Below are positions 18,114-27,097 of a stretch of DNA of 64,000 bases, piece after piece. Made by a program: the position numbers and the translations under genes. Position 1 is the first letter of the stretch. Every line of letters starts with the position of its first letter. The stretch spans positions 1 to 64,000 of the forward strand of contig PBYS01000035.1 of assembly GCA_002729725.1 (NCBI GenBank), read 5' to 3'. The notes below the pieces were generated by a model, which had not been told where the DNA came from, searched no databases, and saw nothing but the letters and a program-made list of their open reading frames with translations. Source of the DNA: Puniceicoccaceae bacterium (GTDB taxonomy: Bacteria > Verrucomicrobiota > Verrucomicrobiia > Opitutales > Coraliomargaritaceae).

Positions 18114-19700
18114 TCAAGCACGTAAGACTTCAGGTAAGTAATCTAGTATCTGAGTGGTATTCACGGCAACTTGCCCCTTGTCCCGAGCCAGTCGTTGCGC
18201 AGCCAAACCGTGTAGTGTAACCCCACGCGCCACTGCTAGTGGCACAGGCACATCTCTCTGAGCCATCATACCACCAATCAAGCCAGATAGCATATCTCCA
18301 CTCCCCCCACGCGAGAGCACAGCACCGCCGAGCGTACTATACATCACCGTTTCCCCATCACTTATACGTGTATTTGACCCCTTCAACACAGTGACAACAT
18401 GGTACACTTGAGAAAAACCTAACATGGCCTCGAGCGAATTATTGGGCGCCGATAATTTACCGATACGCATAAATTCCCCCATATGTGGGGTCACAACAAT
18501 GCGTGCATAATCTGAGCGACGTTTTTGTACCACCTCCATCCCGCGAACGCTCAGCGCATCAGCATCTAATAAAATAGGTAAATCTACCCGCTTCACAATA
18601 TGTTGGGTGATCAACTCAGTACTCCGCCCAAGTCCCATCCCGGGGCCTACAACTAAAGCGGAGGCATGATGAATACGGCTCAAGAGCAGTGACATCGCAC
18701 GGGGATTCAGCATTCCGTGAAAGTTCTCAGGCCAAGGAATCCATATCGCTTCAGGGACTTGGGCCGCAAATGAAGATGCAACCGAAGCAGGCGCGAATGC
18801 AGTCACTAAGCCTACGCCTGAACGTATTGCCGCCTTAACAGTCATCAACAAAGCCCCTGCCATAAAAGCCGAGCCTCCTACAATAAATAGATGCCCATAA
18901 GTTCGTTTATCCGCCGCAGCAGCTCGTAAACGACGCACGGGGTCCAACACGGCATCCGTCAAAACCACCTCTTCAGTCACCACCGCCTTCCCAGCAGTGG
19001 TATCGAAAAAGCCTAAATCCACATAGCGAATACGACCACAATCGGCAATTCCCCCGAGGAGAGGACGCTTCACGACTCCAGTCGCATATGTAAAATCAGC
19101 ATCGAAACGACGTGCGCCCTCGCGAACCTCATCACCAGCTCCACTCGGTAAGTCCACGGACGCTCGCAGATCAATTCGTTCGAAAGCATTGACGGCCGCA
19201 ATCAATGCCGCAACTGGCTCACGTAAGGGTGGTTTAAAGGACATGCCCAACAAACCATCAAGACAGATATGAAACCCAGCGTCACCTCCGAATTTAAGCA
19301 GCATCTGCGTCAGTAACACAACGTCACTCTGCTCTGCAATAAAGTGTATCTGAACGCGTCCTTCCAGCTGCTCCAAAGCACGCGCTGTAAGTGAACGCAG
19401 CGCCTCAACTCTCGTAGCCAAAACGAGATCGACCTTCGCACGTGGATAATCAGCCAGCAATTGCGCGCACGCAAGCAATGCGTCTCCGCCATTATGCCCT
19501 TTGCCCACCAATGCTAAAACACGTAAATGCTCTGGAACAGGGCGTATTTCCAAATAGTCCTCAATTACCTGCCGAGCAATACCTTCTCCCGCACGTCGCA
19601 TCGCCAACCACTCTGCCGCCTCATCAACAAGCACTTCCCTTTCAAGAGTTTGCGCTTCTCGACAGGTGAGCACTGGGTGTGCATGTGGTTGAACGCTCAT
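18114..19700 (-). CDS. nnr: Bifunctional NAD(P)H-hydrate epimerase / ADP-dependent dehydratase
   Basis: Repairs hydrated NAD(P)H. The N-terminal YjeF_N epimerase domain (~1-235) has GKGHNGGDALL and VDLPSGAG. The C-terminal ribokinase-like dehydratase domain (~250-528) has VGPGMGLG, LDADAL, VTPHMGEF, VLKGSNTRI and the nucleotide-site GGSGDMLSGLIGG. Length 528 fits the fused enzyme. The start is ATG at 19700. The 133 nt upstream hold no other gene. It is followed immediately by dprA. Confidence 0.94.
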   Translation of the reverse strand: MSVQPHAHPVLTCREAQTLEREVLVDEAAEWLAMRRAGEGIARQVIEDYLEIRPVPEHLRVLALVGKGHNGGDALLACAQLLADYPRAKVDLVLATRVEALRSLTARALEQLEGRVQIHFIAEQSDVVLLTQMLLKFGGDAGFHICLDGLLGMSFKPPLREPVAALIAAVNAFERIDLRASVDLPSGAGDEVREGARRFDADFTYATGVVKRPLLGGIADCGRIRYVDLGFFDTTAGKAVVTEEVVLTDAVLDPVRRLRAAAADKRTYGHLFIVGGSAFMAGALLMTVKAAIRSGVGLVTAFAPASVASSFAAQVPEAIWIPWPENFHGMLNPRAMSLLLSRIHHASALVVGPGMGLGRSTELITQHIVKRVDLPILLDADALSVRGMEVVQKRRSDYARIVVTPHMGEFMRIGKLSAPNNSLEAMLGFSQVYHVVTVLKGSNTRISDGETVMYSTLGGAVLSRGGSGDMLSGLIGGMMAQRDVPVPLAVARGVTLHGLAAQRLARDKGQVAVNTTQILDYLPEVLRA

Positions 19701-19833
19701 TAGTTAAATTTCAGATGAAAACTTATTATGTGACTCACAGCGTACGCACCCTAAGGATGAAATCCAAGAATACACGTTTTTTTTGTAGCGTATGAAAAAC
19801 TGTGCAAAATGAAAAGCGATGAGTTTCAGAAAA

Positions 19834-21162
19834 TTACACGCGCTGTAACTTGCGCCACAAGCGAGCACTTAGTGCCAACGAGGCTAAGCCAAGACCGATG
19901 GCCAAGCCAGACCACATCCCCTGCGCTCCCATATCCGCAGTAAAGCCAAGCGCTGCTCCAACAGGAAGCGCCACTAACCAAAAGCAAGCAAACAGGATTC
20001 CCATCGGCACATTCACATCTCGCATGCCACGCAGAGCGGCCCCACTGATTACCTGCACGCCATCTAATAACTGAAAAATCGCCACAATCGCCAAAATCGA
20101 AACAGTCACTCCCACAACTTCACGGTCCTCAGTAAAGCCAGCAGCAATCGCCTCGCCCCCAAATACATAGGCGAGCGCACAACTGAGCATGATCATCAAG
20201 CCCATACCTTGCGCGCCCATCACGATCCGACGGCAACGTATCGCCTGCGCGGCACTCACCGCATGACTCACGCGAATAGTGACCGCCATCGACAAGCCTA
20301 GTGGGAGCATGAAAGTCGTCATCGCACAGGTCAAAGCGATCTGGTGCGCCGCCAAGGCCGCCGCGCCGAACTGTCCAATCAAAAATGCACTCACGGTAAA
20401 GGCACCAATCTCGATCAACAATTGACCACTCAAGGGACTGGCCATCTTAGTCAGGGCACGGCACTCCTTGGGGTCCGGTCGGCACCACCAGACACGAGGC
20501 AAGGCAGCCGCCAATCGACGCGAGTTCAACAGATAATAAAATAAGGCTCCCAATGTGATAAAGCGCGCCAGGCATGTCGCGACACCCGCGCCGGTCAAGC
20601 CCATAGCCGGCACCCCGAAGTGCCCAAAAATGAAGATCGCATTCAGCCCGATGTTCAACAGCACACCGCCCAACTGAATCCACAGGACCATCCACGGCTC
20701 AGATTGTGCTTCCGCAAAGCTCTTGATCACCATAGTCGGCACCATTGCTAAAAAAGAAAAACCTATCCAATATAGATATGGAGGCACAATCGCCAAAACT
20801 TCCTCCGGCGGATCAAGATAGCCGAGCAATGGGACGCTCCCCGCGACCAAAGCCATCAACGCAACGGCCAAAAGCACTGAAATAATTAGGCCATTACGCA
20901 AAGCCTCCCCAGCTGACGCTCGCTGCCCACTGCCAAACCAATGCGCCACCTGAATCGAAACCGCAATCGACAGCCCGATCGCAAAGGAAAAGGGCAGGTG
21001 CAATAGAGCATTGCCAAAGGCCGCAGCCGCTAAATCAACGGTACCCACACGTCCCACCATCAACGTGTCCGTCAAGCCCAACAACATCTGACTCAATTGC
21101 CCCGCGATCAGCGGGAGCGCGAGAAAGAGCGTCTTGCGGTTTTCTTGAAGTAAAGTCGACAC
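19834..21162 (-). CDS. MATE family efflux transporter
   Basis: 442-residue membrane protein with about 12 hydrophobic segments. It has the MATE opening pattern (PLIAGQLSQMLLGLTDTLMVGRVG, shown here only in outline, residues ~17-40) and the internal repeat of that pattern in the second half (MASPLSGQLLIEIGAFTVSAFLIGQFG region). It exports cationic drugs or metabolites using a Na+ or H+ gradient; the substrate is unknown. The start codon is GTG. It begins 4 nt after the pdxJ stop and is therefore probably translated from the same transcript. Confidence 0.92.
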   Translation of the reverse strand: MSTLLQENRKTLFLALPLIAGQLSQMLLGLTDTLMVGRVGTVDLAAAAFGNALLHLPFSFAIGLSIAVSIQVAHWFGSGQRASAGEALRNGLIISVLLAVALMALVAGSVPLLGYLDPPEEVLAIVPPYLYWIGFSFLAMVPTMVIKSFAEAQSEPWMVLWIQLGGVLLNIGLNAIFIFGHFGVPAMGLTGAGVATCLARFITLGALFYYLLNSRRLAAALPRVWWCRPDPKECRALTKMASPLSGQLLIEIGAFTVSAFLIGQFGAAALAAHQIALTCAMTTFMLPLGLSMAVTIRVSHAVSAAQAIRCRRIVMGAQGMGLMIMLSCALAYVFGGEAIAAGFTEDREVVGVTVSILAIVAIFQLLDGVQVISGAALRGMRDVNVPMGILFACFWLVALPVGAALGFTADMGAQGMWSGLAIGLGLASLALSARLWRKLQRV

Positions 21163-21166
21163 GGCC

Positions 21167-21925
21167 TTAGTTTAAAGCCAGGCATGCCTTTAGCTCACGC
21201 ACCGCTTGTGTCACCCCCACAAAGAGCGCACGACTGATAATCGTGTGACCGATATTAAGTTCGTGCAGATGCGGCAAGGTAATCACCTCGGCGATGTTGG
21301 TGTAATTAATGCCATGGCCGGCATTCACAGTCAGCCCTAAGCTGTGTGCCAACGAAGCGCCCGCGCGCAATGTATCCAATTCACTGCGACGGCCATCGTG
21401 GTAATAGGCGTTGGCATAGGCCCCAGTATGGAGTTCGATCCACGGACTCTTCAATTCGGCTGACATTTCAATCTGCGCAGGATCCGGGTCGATAAACAGA
21501 CTAGTCACGATACCTGCCTCGGTCATGGCTGCGATGACTTCGCTCACACGTGATTTTTGGCCAACAATATCCAAGCCTCCTTCGGTGGTGACCTCTTCGC
21601 GGCTTTCTGGAACCAAGCAGACCGAGTCGGGCTTGAGCTTGAGTGCATAGTCCACCATCTCTGGCGTGCAAGCCATCTCTAAATTTAGGCGGGTCGCAAT
21701 CTGCGCCCGCGCACGCGACACATCGGAGTCCTGGACATGGCGACGGTCTTCCCGCAGATGCATTGTGATGCCGTCCGCACCAGCCGCTTCACAAGCGAGT
21801 GCAAATGCCACGCAGTCTGGCTCCACCTCATCACCATGATCCAGCGGATGTTCACGATAGCGTGCCTGACGAACTGTCGCCACATGGTCGACATTTACAC
21901 CGAGAAGAATTTTAGGAGCTTTCAT
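21167..21925 (-). CDS. pdxJ: Pyridoxine 5'-phosphate synthase
   Basis: Condenses 1-deoxyxylulose-5-phosphate with 3-amino-2-oxopropyl phosphate in the DXP-dependent vitamin B6 pathway. The diagnostic GVNVDHVATVRQAR (8-21), GADGITMHLREDRRH, LEMACTPEMVDYALKLKPDSVCLVPE and NAGHGINYTN are all present. Length 252 is slightly longer than usual (~240). The start is ATG. pdxA is not in the window. Confidence 0.96.
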   Translation of the reverse strand: MKAPKILLGVNVDHVATVRQARYREHPLDHGDEVEPDCVAFALACEAAGADGITMHLREDRRHVQDSDVSRARAQIATRLNLEMACTPEMVDYALKLKPDSVCLVPESREEVTTEGGLDIVGQKSRVSEVIAAMTEAGIVTSLFIDPDPAQIEMSAELKSPWIELHTGAYANAYYHDGRRSELDTLRAGASLAHSLGLTVNAGHGINYTNIAEVITLPHLHELNIGHTIISRALFVGVTQAVRELKACLALN

Positions 21926-21939
21926 ATCTAAATATTCAA

Positions 21940-21977
21940 TAAAACAAAAGTAGCCGAAGCCTTGCGACTTCGGCTAC
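21940..21977 (-). terminator. Intrinsic terminator downstream of argG
   Basis: GTAGCCGAAG (21950-21959) and CTTCGGCTAC (21968-21977) form a 10-bp stem with an 8-nt loop. On the minus strand the stem is followed by a T-rich tract (TTTTGTTTTA), which ends the argG transcript before pdxJ. Confidence 0.85.
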
Positions 21978-21997
21978 CAGAAATCAACAAAATCGTT

Positions 21998-23251
21998 TTA
22001 CTCGCGAGAAAGCTTGCTCTCCGAAGCGATTTCAGGCCCTCCCTGCGCAAGTGCACGGCGACGCAAACGAAGTGCATTCAGGCGAATAAAGCCGCTGGCA
22101 TCGTCGGGATTGTAATCACTGTCCACGCCTTCCATCGATGCAATATCCTCATCATACAAGGAAAGCGGTGACTTGCGGCCCACAGTGGTGACATTGCCCT
22201 TGTAAAGCTTTAGGCGCACAGTGCCCGTCACTGATTTTTGTGAATCATCGATCAGTGCCTGCAGTGCTTCGCGCTCAGGTGCATACCAGAAGCCATTGTA
22301 AACCAATTCGGCGTAACGAGGAATCAAGCTATCACGCAGGTGAGCCAGCTCGCGGTCCATCGTCAATGTCTCAATGTTACGGTGTGCTTGTAGCAAAATA
22401 GTGCCGCCTGGAGTCTCATACACCCCACGGCTCTTCATACCCACAAAACGATTTTCAACAATGTCCACCCGGCCGACACCATGCTTGCCTGCGACTGCAT
22501 TCAAGTGCTTCATCACTTGCGCGGGGTTCATGGCCACACCATCAATCGCCACACAATCACCACGCTCGAAATCGAGCTCGATGTACTGTGCCTCATCGGG
22601 TGCATCTTCAGGCGCTGTAGTCAGCTTATACATGTCCTTGTTGTCATCCGTAGTGGGATCGAACCAGGTGTCTTCCAAAATGCCAGCTTCGTAAGAAATG
22701 TGCAGCAAGTTACGATCCATCGAATACGGCTTGGAGGCGCTGGCTTCGACATCGATGTTGTTCTCACGGCAGTAGGCGATCATTTCTGTGCGCCCTGGGA
22801 AAGCCTTGCGGAAGACTTCCATACGCCAAGGTGAAATGATCTCTAACTTAGGAGCCAAAGCTGCGTATCCGAGCTCGAAGCGGACTTGATCGTTCCCCTT
22901 ACCCGTCGCACCGTGTGCCACCGCGTCGGCACCTTCACGCTCAGCGATCTCAACGTGTGCCTTGGCGATCAAAGGACGTGCAATCGATGTGCCCAACATG
23001 TATTGGCCTTCGTAAATCGCATTGGCACGCATCATGGGGAAGATGAAGTCGCGGGCAAATTCCTCTACCAAATCCACCGTATAGTGTGCCGAAGCACCCG
23101 TTGCCTTCGCCTTTTCGGCAAGACCATCCAACTCTTCCTCTTGGCCGACATCCGCCGCAAAAGTGATAATTTCAGCGTTGTAGTGCTCTTTGAGCCAGCT
23201 AACGAGGACGGAGGTGTCAAGACCACCAGAGTATGCGAGTACAATCTTCAT
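21998..23251 (-). CDS. argG: Argininosuccinate synthase
   Basis: Joins citrulline and aspartate in arginine biosynthesis. The N-terminal ATP-pyrophosphatase motif [15 protein letters not shown] (6-20), [14 protein letters not shown] and [18 protein letters not shown] are definitive. Length 417 is standard. The start is ATG at 23251. It has its own intrinsic terminator. Confidence 0.97.
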   Translation of the reverse strand: MKIVLAYSGGLDTSVLVSWLKEHYNAEIITFAADVGQEEELDGLAEKAKATGASAHYTVDLVEEFARDFIFPMMRANAIYEGQYMLGTSIARPLIAKAHVEIAEREGADAVAHGATGKGNDQVRFELGYAALAPKLEIISPWRMEVFRKAFPGRTEMIAYCRENNIDVEASASKPYSMDRNLLHISYEAGILEDTWFDPTTDDNKDMYKLTTAPEDAPDEAQYIELDFERGDCVAIDGVAMNPAQVMKHLNAVAGKHGVGRVDIVENRFVGMKSRGVYETPGGTILLQAHRNIETLTMDRELAHLRDSLIPRYAELVYNGFWYAPEREALQALIDDSQKSVTGTVRLKLYKGNVTTVGRKSPLSLYDEDIASMEGVDSDYNPDDASGFIRLNALRLRRRALAQGGPEIASESKLSRE

Positions 23252-23324
23252 AGTAAAAATATTAAAAACAGAACAACAGAACTGCGATTCCCACGCGTAG
23301 ACGCAAGCGGAAAGCTACTTAAAG

Positions 23325-24284
23325 CTACTTAAAGCTAGCGAGCGAAGTCTGAAAGCCACTAGGCCAGCGCGAGCTCGACTCATGCGAAGTCGAATCGGCA
23401 GCCACCCGTAGAATTTGTGGCGTCGGCATCGGTGACATTTGCTGCACACCGGCAAGTAGTTCCGCATCATTACGAGTCGGCTGCGGGCGCTGCGCAGCCG
23501 CTAAACTGACCGAACGTAATTGCTTTTCTTCTGGAGTAAATTCTGGGCGTAAGCCCATCAAACGGAGCTGTGCTGCGATACTCGCACGCTGGTTCATACT
23601 GCGCTGCGCCTGAGTGGAGGCATAGCGTCGTAAATCAGCGCGCCCGAACGTATCCAGCGGATCCAGCGGGTCCGTCTCCGACAATTTATCGGAGGCGACA
23701 CCTTGCTGGACAAGATTCACAGCGTAATGTAAGCCCCCCCGAAAGGCTGGAGCCAATAAAGTGAAGCCAATCGCAAAAGAAGCCGCCAAGCCAGTGCCCA
23801 ATACCCAGCGAGGCATCACTCCCTTTTCAGAGAAAGTGCTCGCTTGGTGCCGCGTTTCAAATGGCAGGGGTTGCTGGGGTTTCTGTGATTGTTGTGGCTG
23901 CTGTAATTGCGCAGAGTACGTTGAGCCTCGAGTCGAATCTCGCGCGGAGCGCTCGGAACTGCGCGCTCCAGACCGACGTGCTCCAGCACGACGCGAACTA
24001 AAGCTGACTGAGCCTGAGCTGACTGAGCCTGAACGACGCGGACTCAACCCCTTCGATTTCGAAACACTCGCATTCGAACGGCGTGATAGAATCGTCGATT
24101 CAATATTTTTAGCGCTTGGATTCAGCGCCAAACGCATCGCTTGATGCAAACGACAACGCTCTTGAAAGGCCGCCTTGCGCTGTGGATGGACCCGCAATTC
24201 AGCCTTCAAATCCGCAAGGCCGCGCTCGGAAATCTCCTTATCTAAATATAGATTAACTAGCTCTGTGAATTTTTCTTCGCTCAT
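23325..24284 (-). CDS. Single-pass membrane anti-sigma-factor-like protein
   Basis: 319 residues. The N-terminal ~60 residues (FTELVNLYLDKEISERGLADLKAEL...) resemble anti-sigma N-domains but lack the HxxxCxxC zinc motif. A Ser/Arg-rich linker (~68-120) and a Gln/Pro stretch follow, then a membrane helix at ~159-181 and a periplasmic domain. The start ATG overlaps the stop of the ECF sigma gene by ATGA, so the two are translationally coupled, which strongly suggests it binds that sigma factor. A direct repeat in the DNA near 24004-24034 encodes part of the Ser-rich linker. The signal sensed is unknown. Confidence 0.75.
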   Translation of the reverse strand: MSEEKFTELVNLYLDKEISERGLADLKAELRVHPQRKAAFQERCRLHQAMRLALNPSAKNIESTILSRRSNASVSKSKGLSPRRSGSVSSGSVSFSSRRAGARRSGARSSERSARDSTRGSTYSAQLQQPQQSQKPQQPLPFETRHQASTFSEKGVMPRWVLGTGLAASFAIGFTLLAPAFRGGLHYAVNLVQQGVASDKLSETDPLDPLDTFGRADLRRYASTQAQRSMNQRASIAAQLRLMGLRPEFTPEEKQLRSVSLAAAQRPQPTRNDAELLAGVQQMSPMPTPQILRVAADSTSHESSSRWPSGFQTSLASFK

Positions 24285-24895
24285 GCAAAATCGTCGCCCA
24301 TCAGATCGCGCAGACTGTCCCGCGCACGGGCAATCCGACTCTTCACGGTGCCCACACTGATTTCTAATTGCTGCGCAATTTCATCATAGGACAGGTTCTT
24401 AACATTACGTAGAATCAAAACCTCTTTATGCTTATCGTTCAAACCCTGCATACATTCAGAAACACGGTCGACAAACTCTTGTGTGACGGCAGCTTCTGAA
24501 GGGTCTTCCCCCTCACATGGCATCACATTTTCCAGCGTCATCGTGCTATCATCCGTCAACGGCTGATCAATCGAAATTGACTGGTCGCGCTTACGGCGGA
24601 ACCAGTACCAGTAGCGATTGTGCGCGAGATTCGTTGCAATTTGATACAACCAAGTCGAAAAAGAGGCATCACCTCGAAAGTTCTCTAAGCCACGGTGGGC
24701 ACGAATGAAAGCATCTTGCGTGACCTCCTCCGCATCCTGCTTGTTTTTAAGAAGATGTGAAACACGTGCAAAGATCCGATCGTAATAACGAGTGACCATA
24801 TCATTATAGGCGGCCGTGTCGCCCGCCTTAATGCGCTCAATCAGCAAATCATCAGGATTCATCGTTTCGGTTTTAGCACTCATAGTTGTGTTCAT
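24281..24895 (-). CDS. ECF-type RNA polymerase sigma factor (RpoE-like)
   Basis: 204 residues with sigma region 2 (DMVTRYYDRIFARVSHLLKNKQDAEEVTQDAF, residues ~27-58) and region 4 (LNDKHKEVLILRNVKNLSYDEIAQQL..VGTVKSRIARARDSLR). The two regions are joined by a linker carrying an acidic insert. This is a group 4 (ECF) architecture. It is followed by an overlapping membrane anti-sigma gene, the usual arrangement for envelope- or stress-responsive sigma factors. The start is ATG at 24895; a second in-frame ATG lies four codons in. It is transcribed away from tRNA-Lys across a 126-nt gap. Confidence 0.92.
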   Translation of the reverse strand: MNTTMSAKTETMNPDDLLIERIKAGDTAAYNDMVTRYYDRIFARVSHLLKNKQDAEEVTQDAFIRAHRGLENFRGDASFSTWLYQIATNLAHNRYWYWFRRKRDQSISIDQPLTDDSTMTLENVMPCEGEDPSEAAVTQEFVDRVSECMQGLNDKHKEVLILRNVKNLSYDEIAQQLEISVGTVKSRIARARDSLRDLMGDDFA

Positions 24896-24975
24896 GGAAG
24901 GTAGATCGTTAAAAGCTTAGATTTGTTCCAACAAACTTCGTTCAATTTAAAATATAAAAAAGTTTATTCCTTTCC

Positions 24976-25005
24976 TTGACAAGATGCAAGTGCAGCCTTT
25001 TTATC
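24976..25005 (+). promoter_or_regulatory. Probable promoter of tRNA-Lys
   Basis: A consensus TTGACA (24976-24981) is followed by an 18-nt spacer and a weak TTTATC (25000-25005), about 17 nt before the mature tRNA 5' end. The -35 match is exact and the -10 is poor, so the call rests on position as well as sequence. Confidence 0.5.
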
Positions 25006-25021
25006 CCGCGCTTTCGTGTAG

Positions 25022-25097
<76 letters not shown>

Positions 25098-25105
25098 CGG
25101 AAATA

Positions 25106-25137
25106 AAGCCCGTCAGTTCCAGCTCGCGGGCTTTTTT
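25106..25137 (+). terminator. Intrinsic terminator of tRNA-Lys
   Basis: AAGCCCG (25106-25112) pairs with CGGGCTT (25127-25133) and is followed by a run of Ts ending at 25137, immediately downstream of the tRNA. Confidence 0.85.
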
Positions 25138-25140
25138 GTG

Positions 25141-25183
25141 CCCCTTCTGCGCGATCGCGACGTACGCCGCGCGGTCGAAGGGG
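25141..25183. repeat. Long GC-rich hairpin after the tRNA-Lys terminator
   Basis: CCCCTTC (25141-25147) pairs with GAAGGGG (25177-25183), and inside it GCGCG (25149-25153) pairs with CGCGC (25168-25172). No U-tract follows. The rest of 25184-25395 shows no gene or clear signal. Confidence 0.5.
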
Positions 25184-25395
25184 AAGTTTCGAGGAAAGGA
25201 AGCACGCACGGCAAAGCGGGCATCCTACGCCCAAACCAAGACTTGACTAAGTAAAAACCTCACTCGGGCAGCTCGATTCCGCTCAGTTTCTCTGAGTCGG
25301 CCCACAAAGAAATCTAACATGAGCCTAGAAATCATCTGCAGCAGCCAAGCATCAGTCATCATTATATTGAGCGATTTCACCTCACCCAATCAGGC

Positions 25396-26055
25396 TTAAT
25401 TTAAAAGCGTTAAACGCCCCGACCATTCTTTGTTACTACCCATATAATCGAGCAAATAGCTGAGGCTACGTTTCACCACATCGTATTCGGAAGCTTTACT
25501 TTGATACAGGGTAAGCGCCTCTTGGTTCATCACATCGATTTTCTGCTGGGGATTGAGATCTGCGGGAAAAGTGGACACGGTGACACGAACAAATGAAGAC
25601 CAGCCCGTTTCCTCATTAACTCGATCTACCGGCTGATAAGCAGCCACGTAATAAGGGTTAAAGACCAAAACTCGGTGGTCTTCCTGCGTATTGGTCAACT
25701 CCTGAAAACTAATAATCTCAAAGCCCTTGGTTTCGAGCTTCCGCTCGATCACAGCTTGGATCTCTGCGGCATGGGGCGCTGGCGAAGTCCAGTATAGTGC
25801 TCCGTCACCCCTGAGCTTATAGGCCAATGCATCCATTGCTTGCGAGTTTTGATTCAAACGCAGCGGAGGGAATACATAAACTTGCGGCGGCAAGTGATCT
25901 TTATCCAAGGCATAAACGGCCTTAGCATTGATTAGGGCATCCCACTGAGAGAGATTCAGCTTAGCGGGAGCACTCGCAGGCTCCGCCTTCGGCGTAGTCG
26001 AGCAGCCTAAAAAGAAAACACACAAAAACGTGATGGGTATGAAGAAAAAACGCAT
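25396..26055 (-). CDS. Putative lipoprotein of unknown function
   Basis: 219 residues. The N-terminus is a lipoprotein signal: a hydrophobic stretch then a lipobox FLGC with Cys18, followed by STTPKAEPASAPA, a typical flexible linker. The mature domain (~35-219) shows mixed alpha/beta composition with VYVFPPLRL and RVLVFNPYYVAAYQP, which I do not recognise. The start is ATG at 26055. It lies downstream of the trimeric autotransporter gene on the same strand but is separated from it by that gene's terminator. Confidence 0.75.
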   Translation of the reverse strand: MRFFFIPITFLCVFFLGCSTTPKAEPASAPAKLNLSQWDALINAKAVYALDKDHLPPQVYVFPPLRLNQNSQAMDALAYKLRGDGALYWTSPAPHAAEIQAVIERKLETKGFEIISFQELTNTQEDHRVLVFNPYYVAAYQPVDRVNEETGWSSFVRVTVSTFPADLNPQQKIDVMNQEALTLYQSKASEYDVVKRSLSYLLDYMGSNKEWSGRLTLLN

Positions 26056-26110
26056 AGTTAGAAATGCTGTCTGCGATTTAAAATAGAATCACAAGGATGG
26101 ATCCACTAAA

Positions 26111-26143
26111 AAGAAAAAAGCCGCCAACATTGTTGGCGGCTTT
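26111..26143 (-). terminator. Intrinsic terminator of the trimeric autotransporter gene
   Basis: AAAGCCGCCAACA (26117-26129) and TGTTGGCGGCTTT (26131-26143) form a 13-bp stem with a single-base centre, so the loop must open into the stem. On the minus strand it is followed by TTTTTTCTT. It sits 26 nt after the stop codon at 26169. Confidence 0.88.
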
Positions 26144-26168
26144 GAATCAATCTATCCCAAGAATCGGA

Positions 26169-26963
26169 CTACCATTGAACCCCAACACCGGCTTTAACCA
26201 CTGACTCTTCCAAGTCTGTGGTCGAAGCAGCACCGAAGTTTACTTGCCAGTTCTCATTGATACGGCGCGAGTAGTTGATGGACATGCCAGTTTCGCCGTC
26301 GAAATGAGCAGCCGCAACATCCAATGCATTCGTCATACCTGGTAGCACTGTTGTGTGCTGTAGAGCGGCAACCATTGCAATGCCACGGCGATTTTGATCA
26401 ATATCTCTGCGATTGCTGTCAATTCTTGAACTATTATTAGCAATAGCACCTGAGTTCGCTGCGATCGCGGTGGAATTGACGGCGATGTCAGCAGCGTTTA
26501 CACCAATCGCGTTGGTATTAATAACGATATCGGCAGCGTTCGCTGCAATATCGACATCGTTCGAGGTTATCGCAGCAGTGTTCGCGGCAATATCGACATC
26601 GTTCGAGGTAATCGCTGCAGTGTTCGCGGCGATATCGACATCGTTCGAGGTTATCGCAGCAGTGTTCGCTGCGATATCGACATCGTTCGAAGTTATCGCA
26701 GCAGTGTTCGCTGCGATATCGCCATCGTTTGAAGTTATCGCAGCAGTGTTCGCTGCGATATCGACATCGTTCGAGGTAATCGCAGCAGTGTTTGTTGCGA
26801 TGTCGCCATCGTTTGCTGTAATTGCGGCAGCGTTCACTGATACTCCGCTCGTGTTGGCGTTGATTTCGAGGGCTTCTCCGAAATCATATGAGCCATCTGC
26901 TGCCTGAGCAAAGCTAGAGATAAGACTGCCTGCGACTAAAGTTCCAATAATTTTCTTATTCAT
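26169..26963 (-). CDS. Miniature YadA-type trimeric autotransporter adhesin
   Basis: 264 residues: signal peptide (1-21, SFAQA), a short head/neck (~22-45), a stalk of 14-residue repeats (~46-143 regular, degenerate to ~195), and a C-terminal ~65-residue YadA-type anchor (GIAMVAAL..., SINYSRRINENWQVNFG, ending VKAGVGVQW with terminal Trp). The anchor would form a 12-stranded trimeric barrel in the outer membrane. Each stalk unit contains two heptads of the IxxNTxx type, known in other trimeric autotransporters to place Asn at core d positions and bind anions. There is no globular head, so adhesion would rest on the stalk or be absent. The start is ATG and it has its own terminator. Confidence 0.82.
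   Translation of the reverse strand: MNKKIIGTLVAGSLISSFAQAADGSYDFGEALEINANTSGVSVNAAAITANDGDIATNTAAITSNDVDIAANTAAITSNDGDIAANTAAITSNDVDIAANTAAITSNDVDIAANTAAITSNDVDIAANTAAITSNDVDIAANAADIVINTNAIGVNAADIAVNSTAIAANSGAIANNSSRIDSNRRDIDQNRRGIAMVAALQHTTVLPGMTNALDVAAAHFDGETGMSINYSRRINENWQVNFGAASTTDLEESVVKAGVGVQW
26535..26828 (-). repeat. 42-bp coding tandem repeats in the autotransporter stalk
   Basis: Seven consecutive 42-bp units encode near-identical 14-residue repeats (AAITSNDVDIAANT, with V/G alternation). High nucleotide identity between units implies recent expansion or gene conversion. The antisense reading frame across it is a by-product of the repeat. Confidence 0.9.
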
Positions 26964-27097
26964 AATTCTGTAATAACTTCTACTTATTTGTTAACGTAAT
27001 ATTCTATAATGAGATAGCTGCGGACACGACTAAGCATGCCACAGATACTGACACCATGGTTATAATTGACTACTATCAGCGGTAAAGCTGCTGAAAC

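Noticed and set aside
26413..26907. Repetitive plus-strand frame antisense to the trimeric autotransporter
   Set aside because: Its repeats are a by-product of the 42-bp coding repeats on the minus strand. The minus-strand product has a signal peptide, anchor and terminator.
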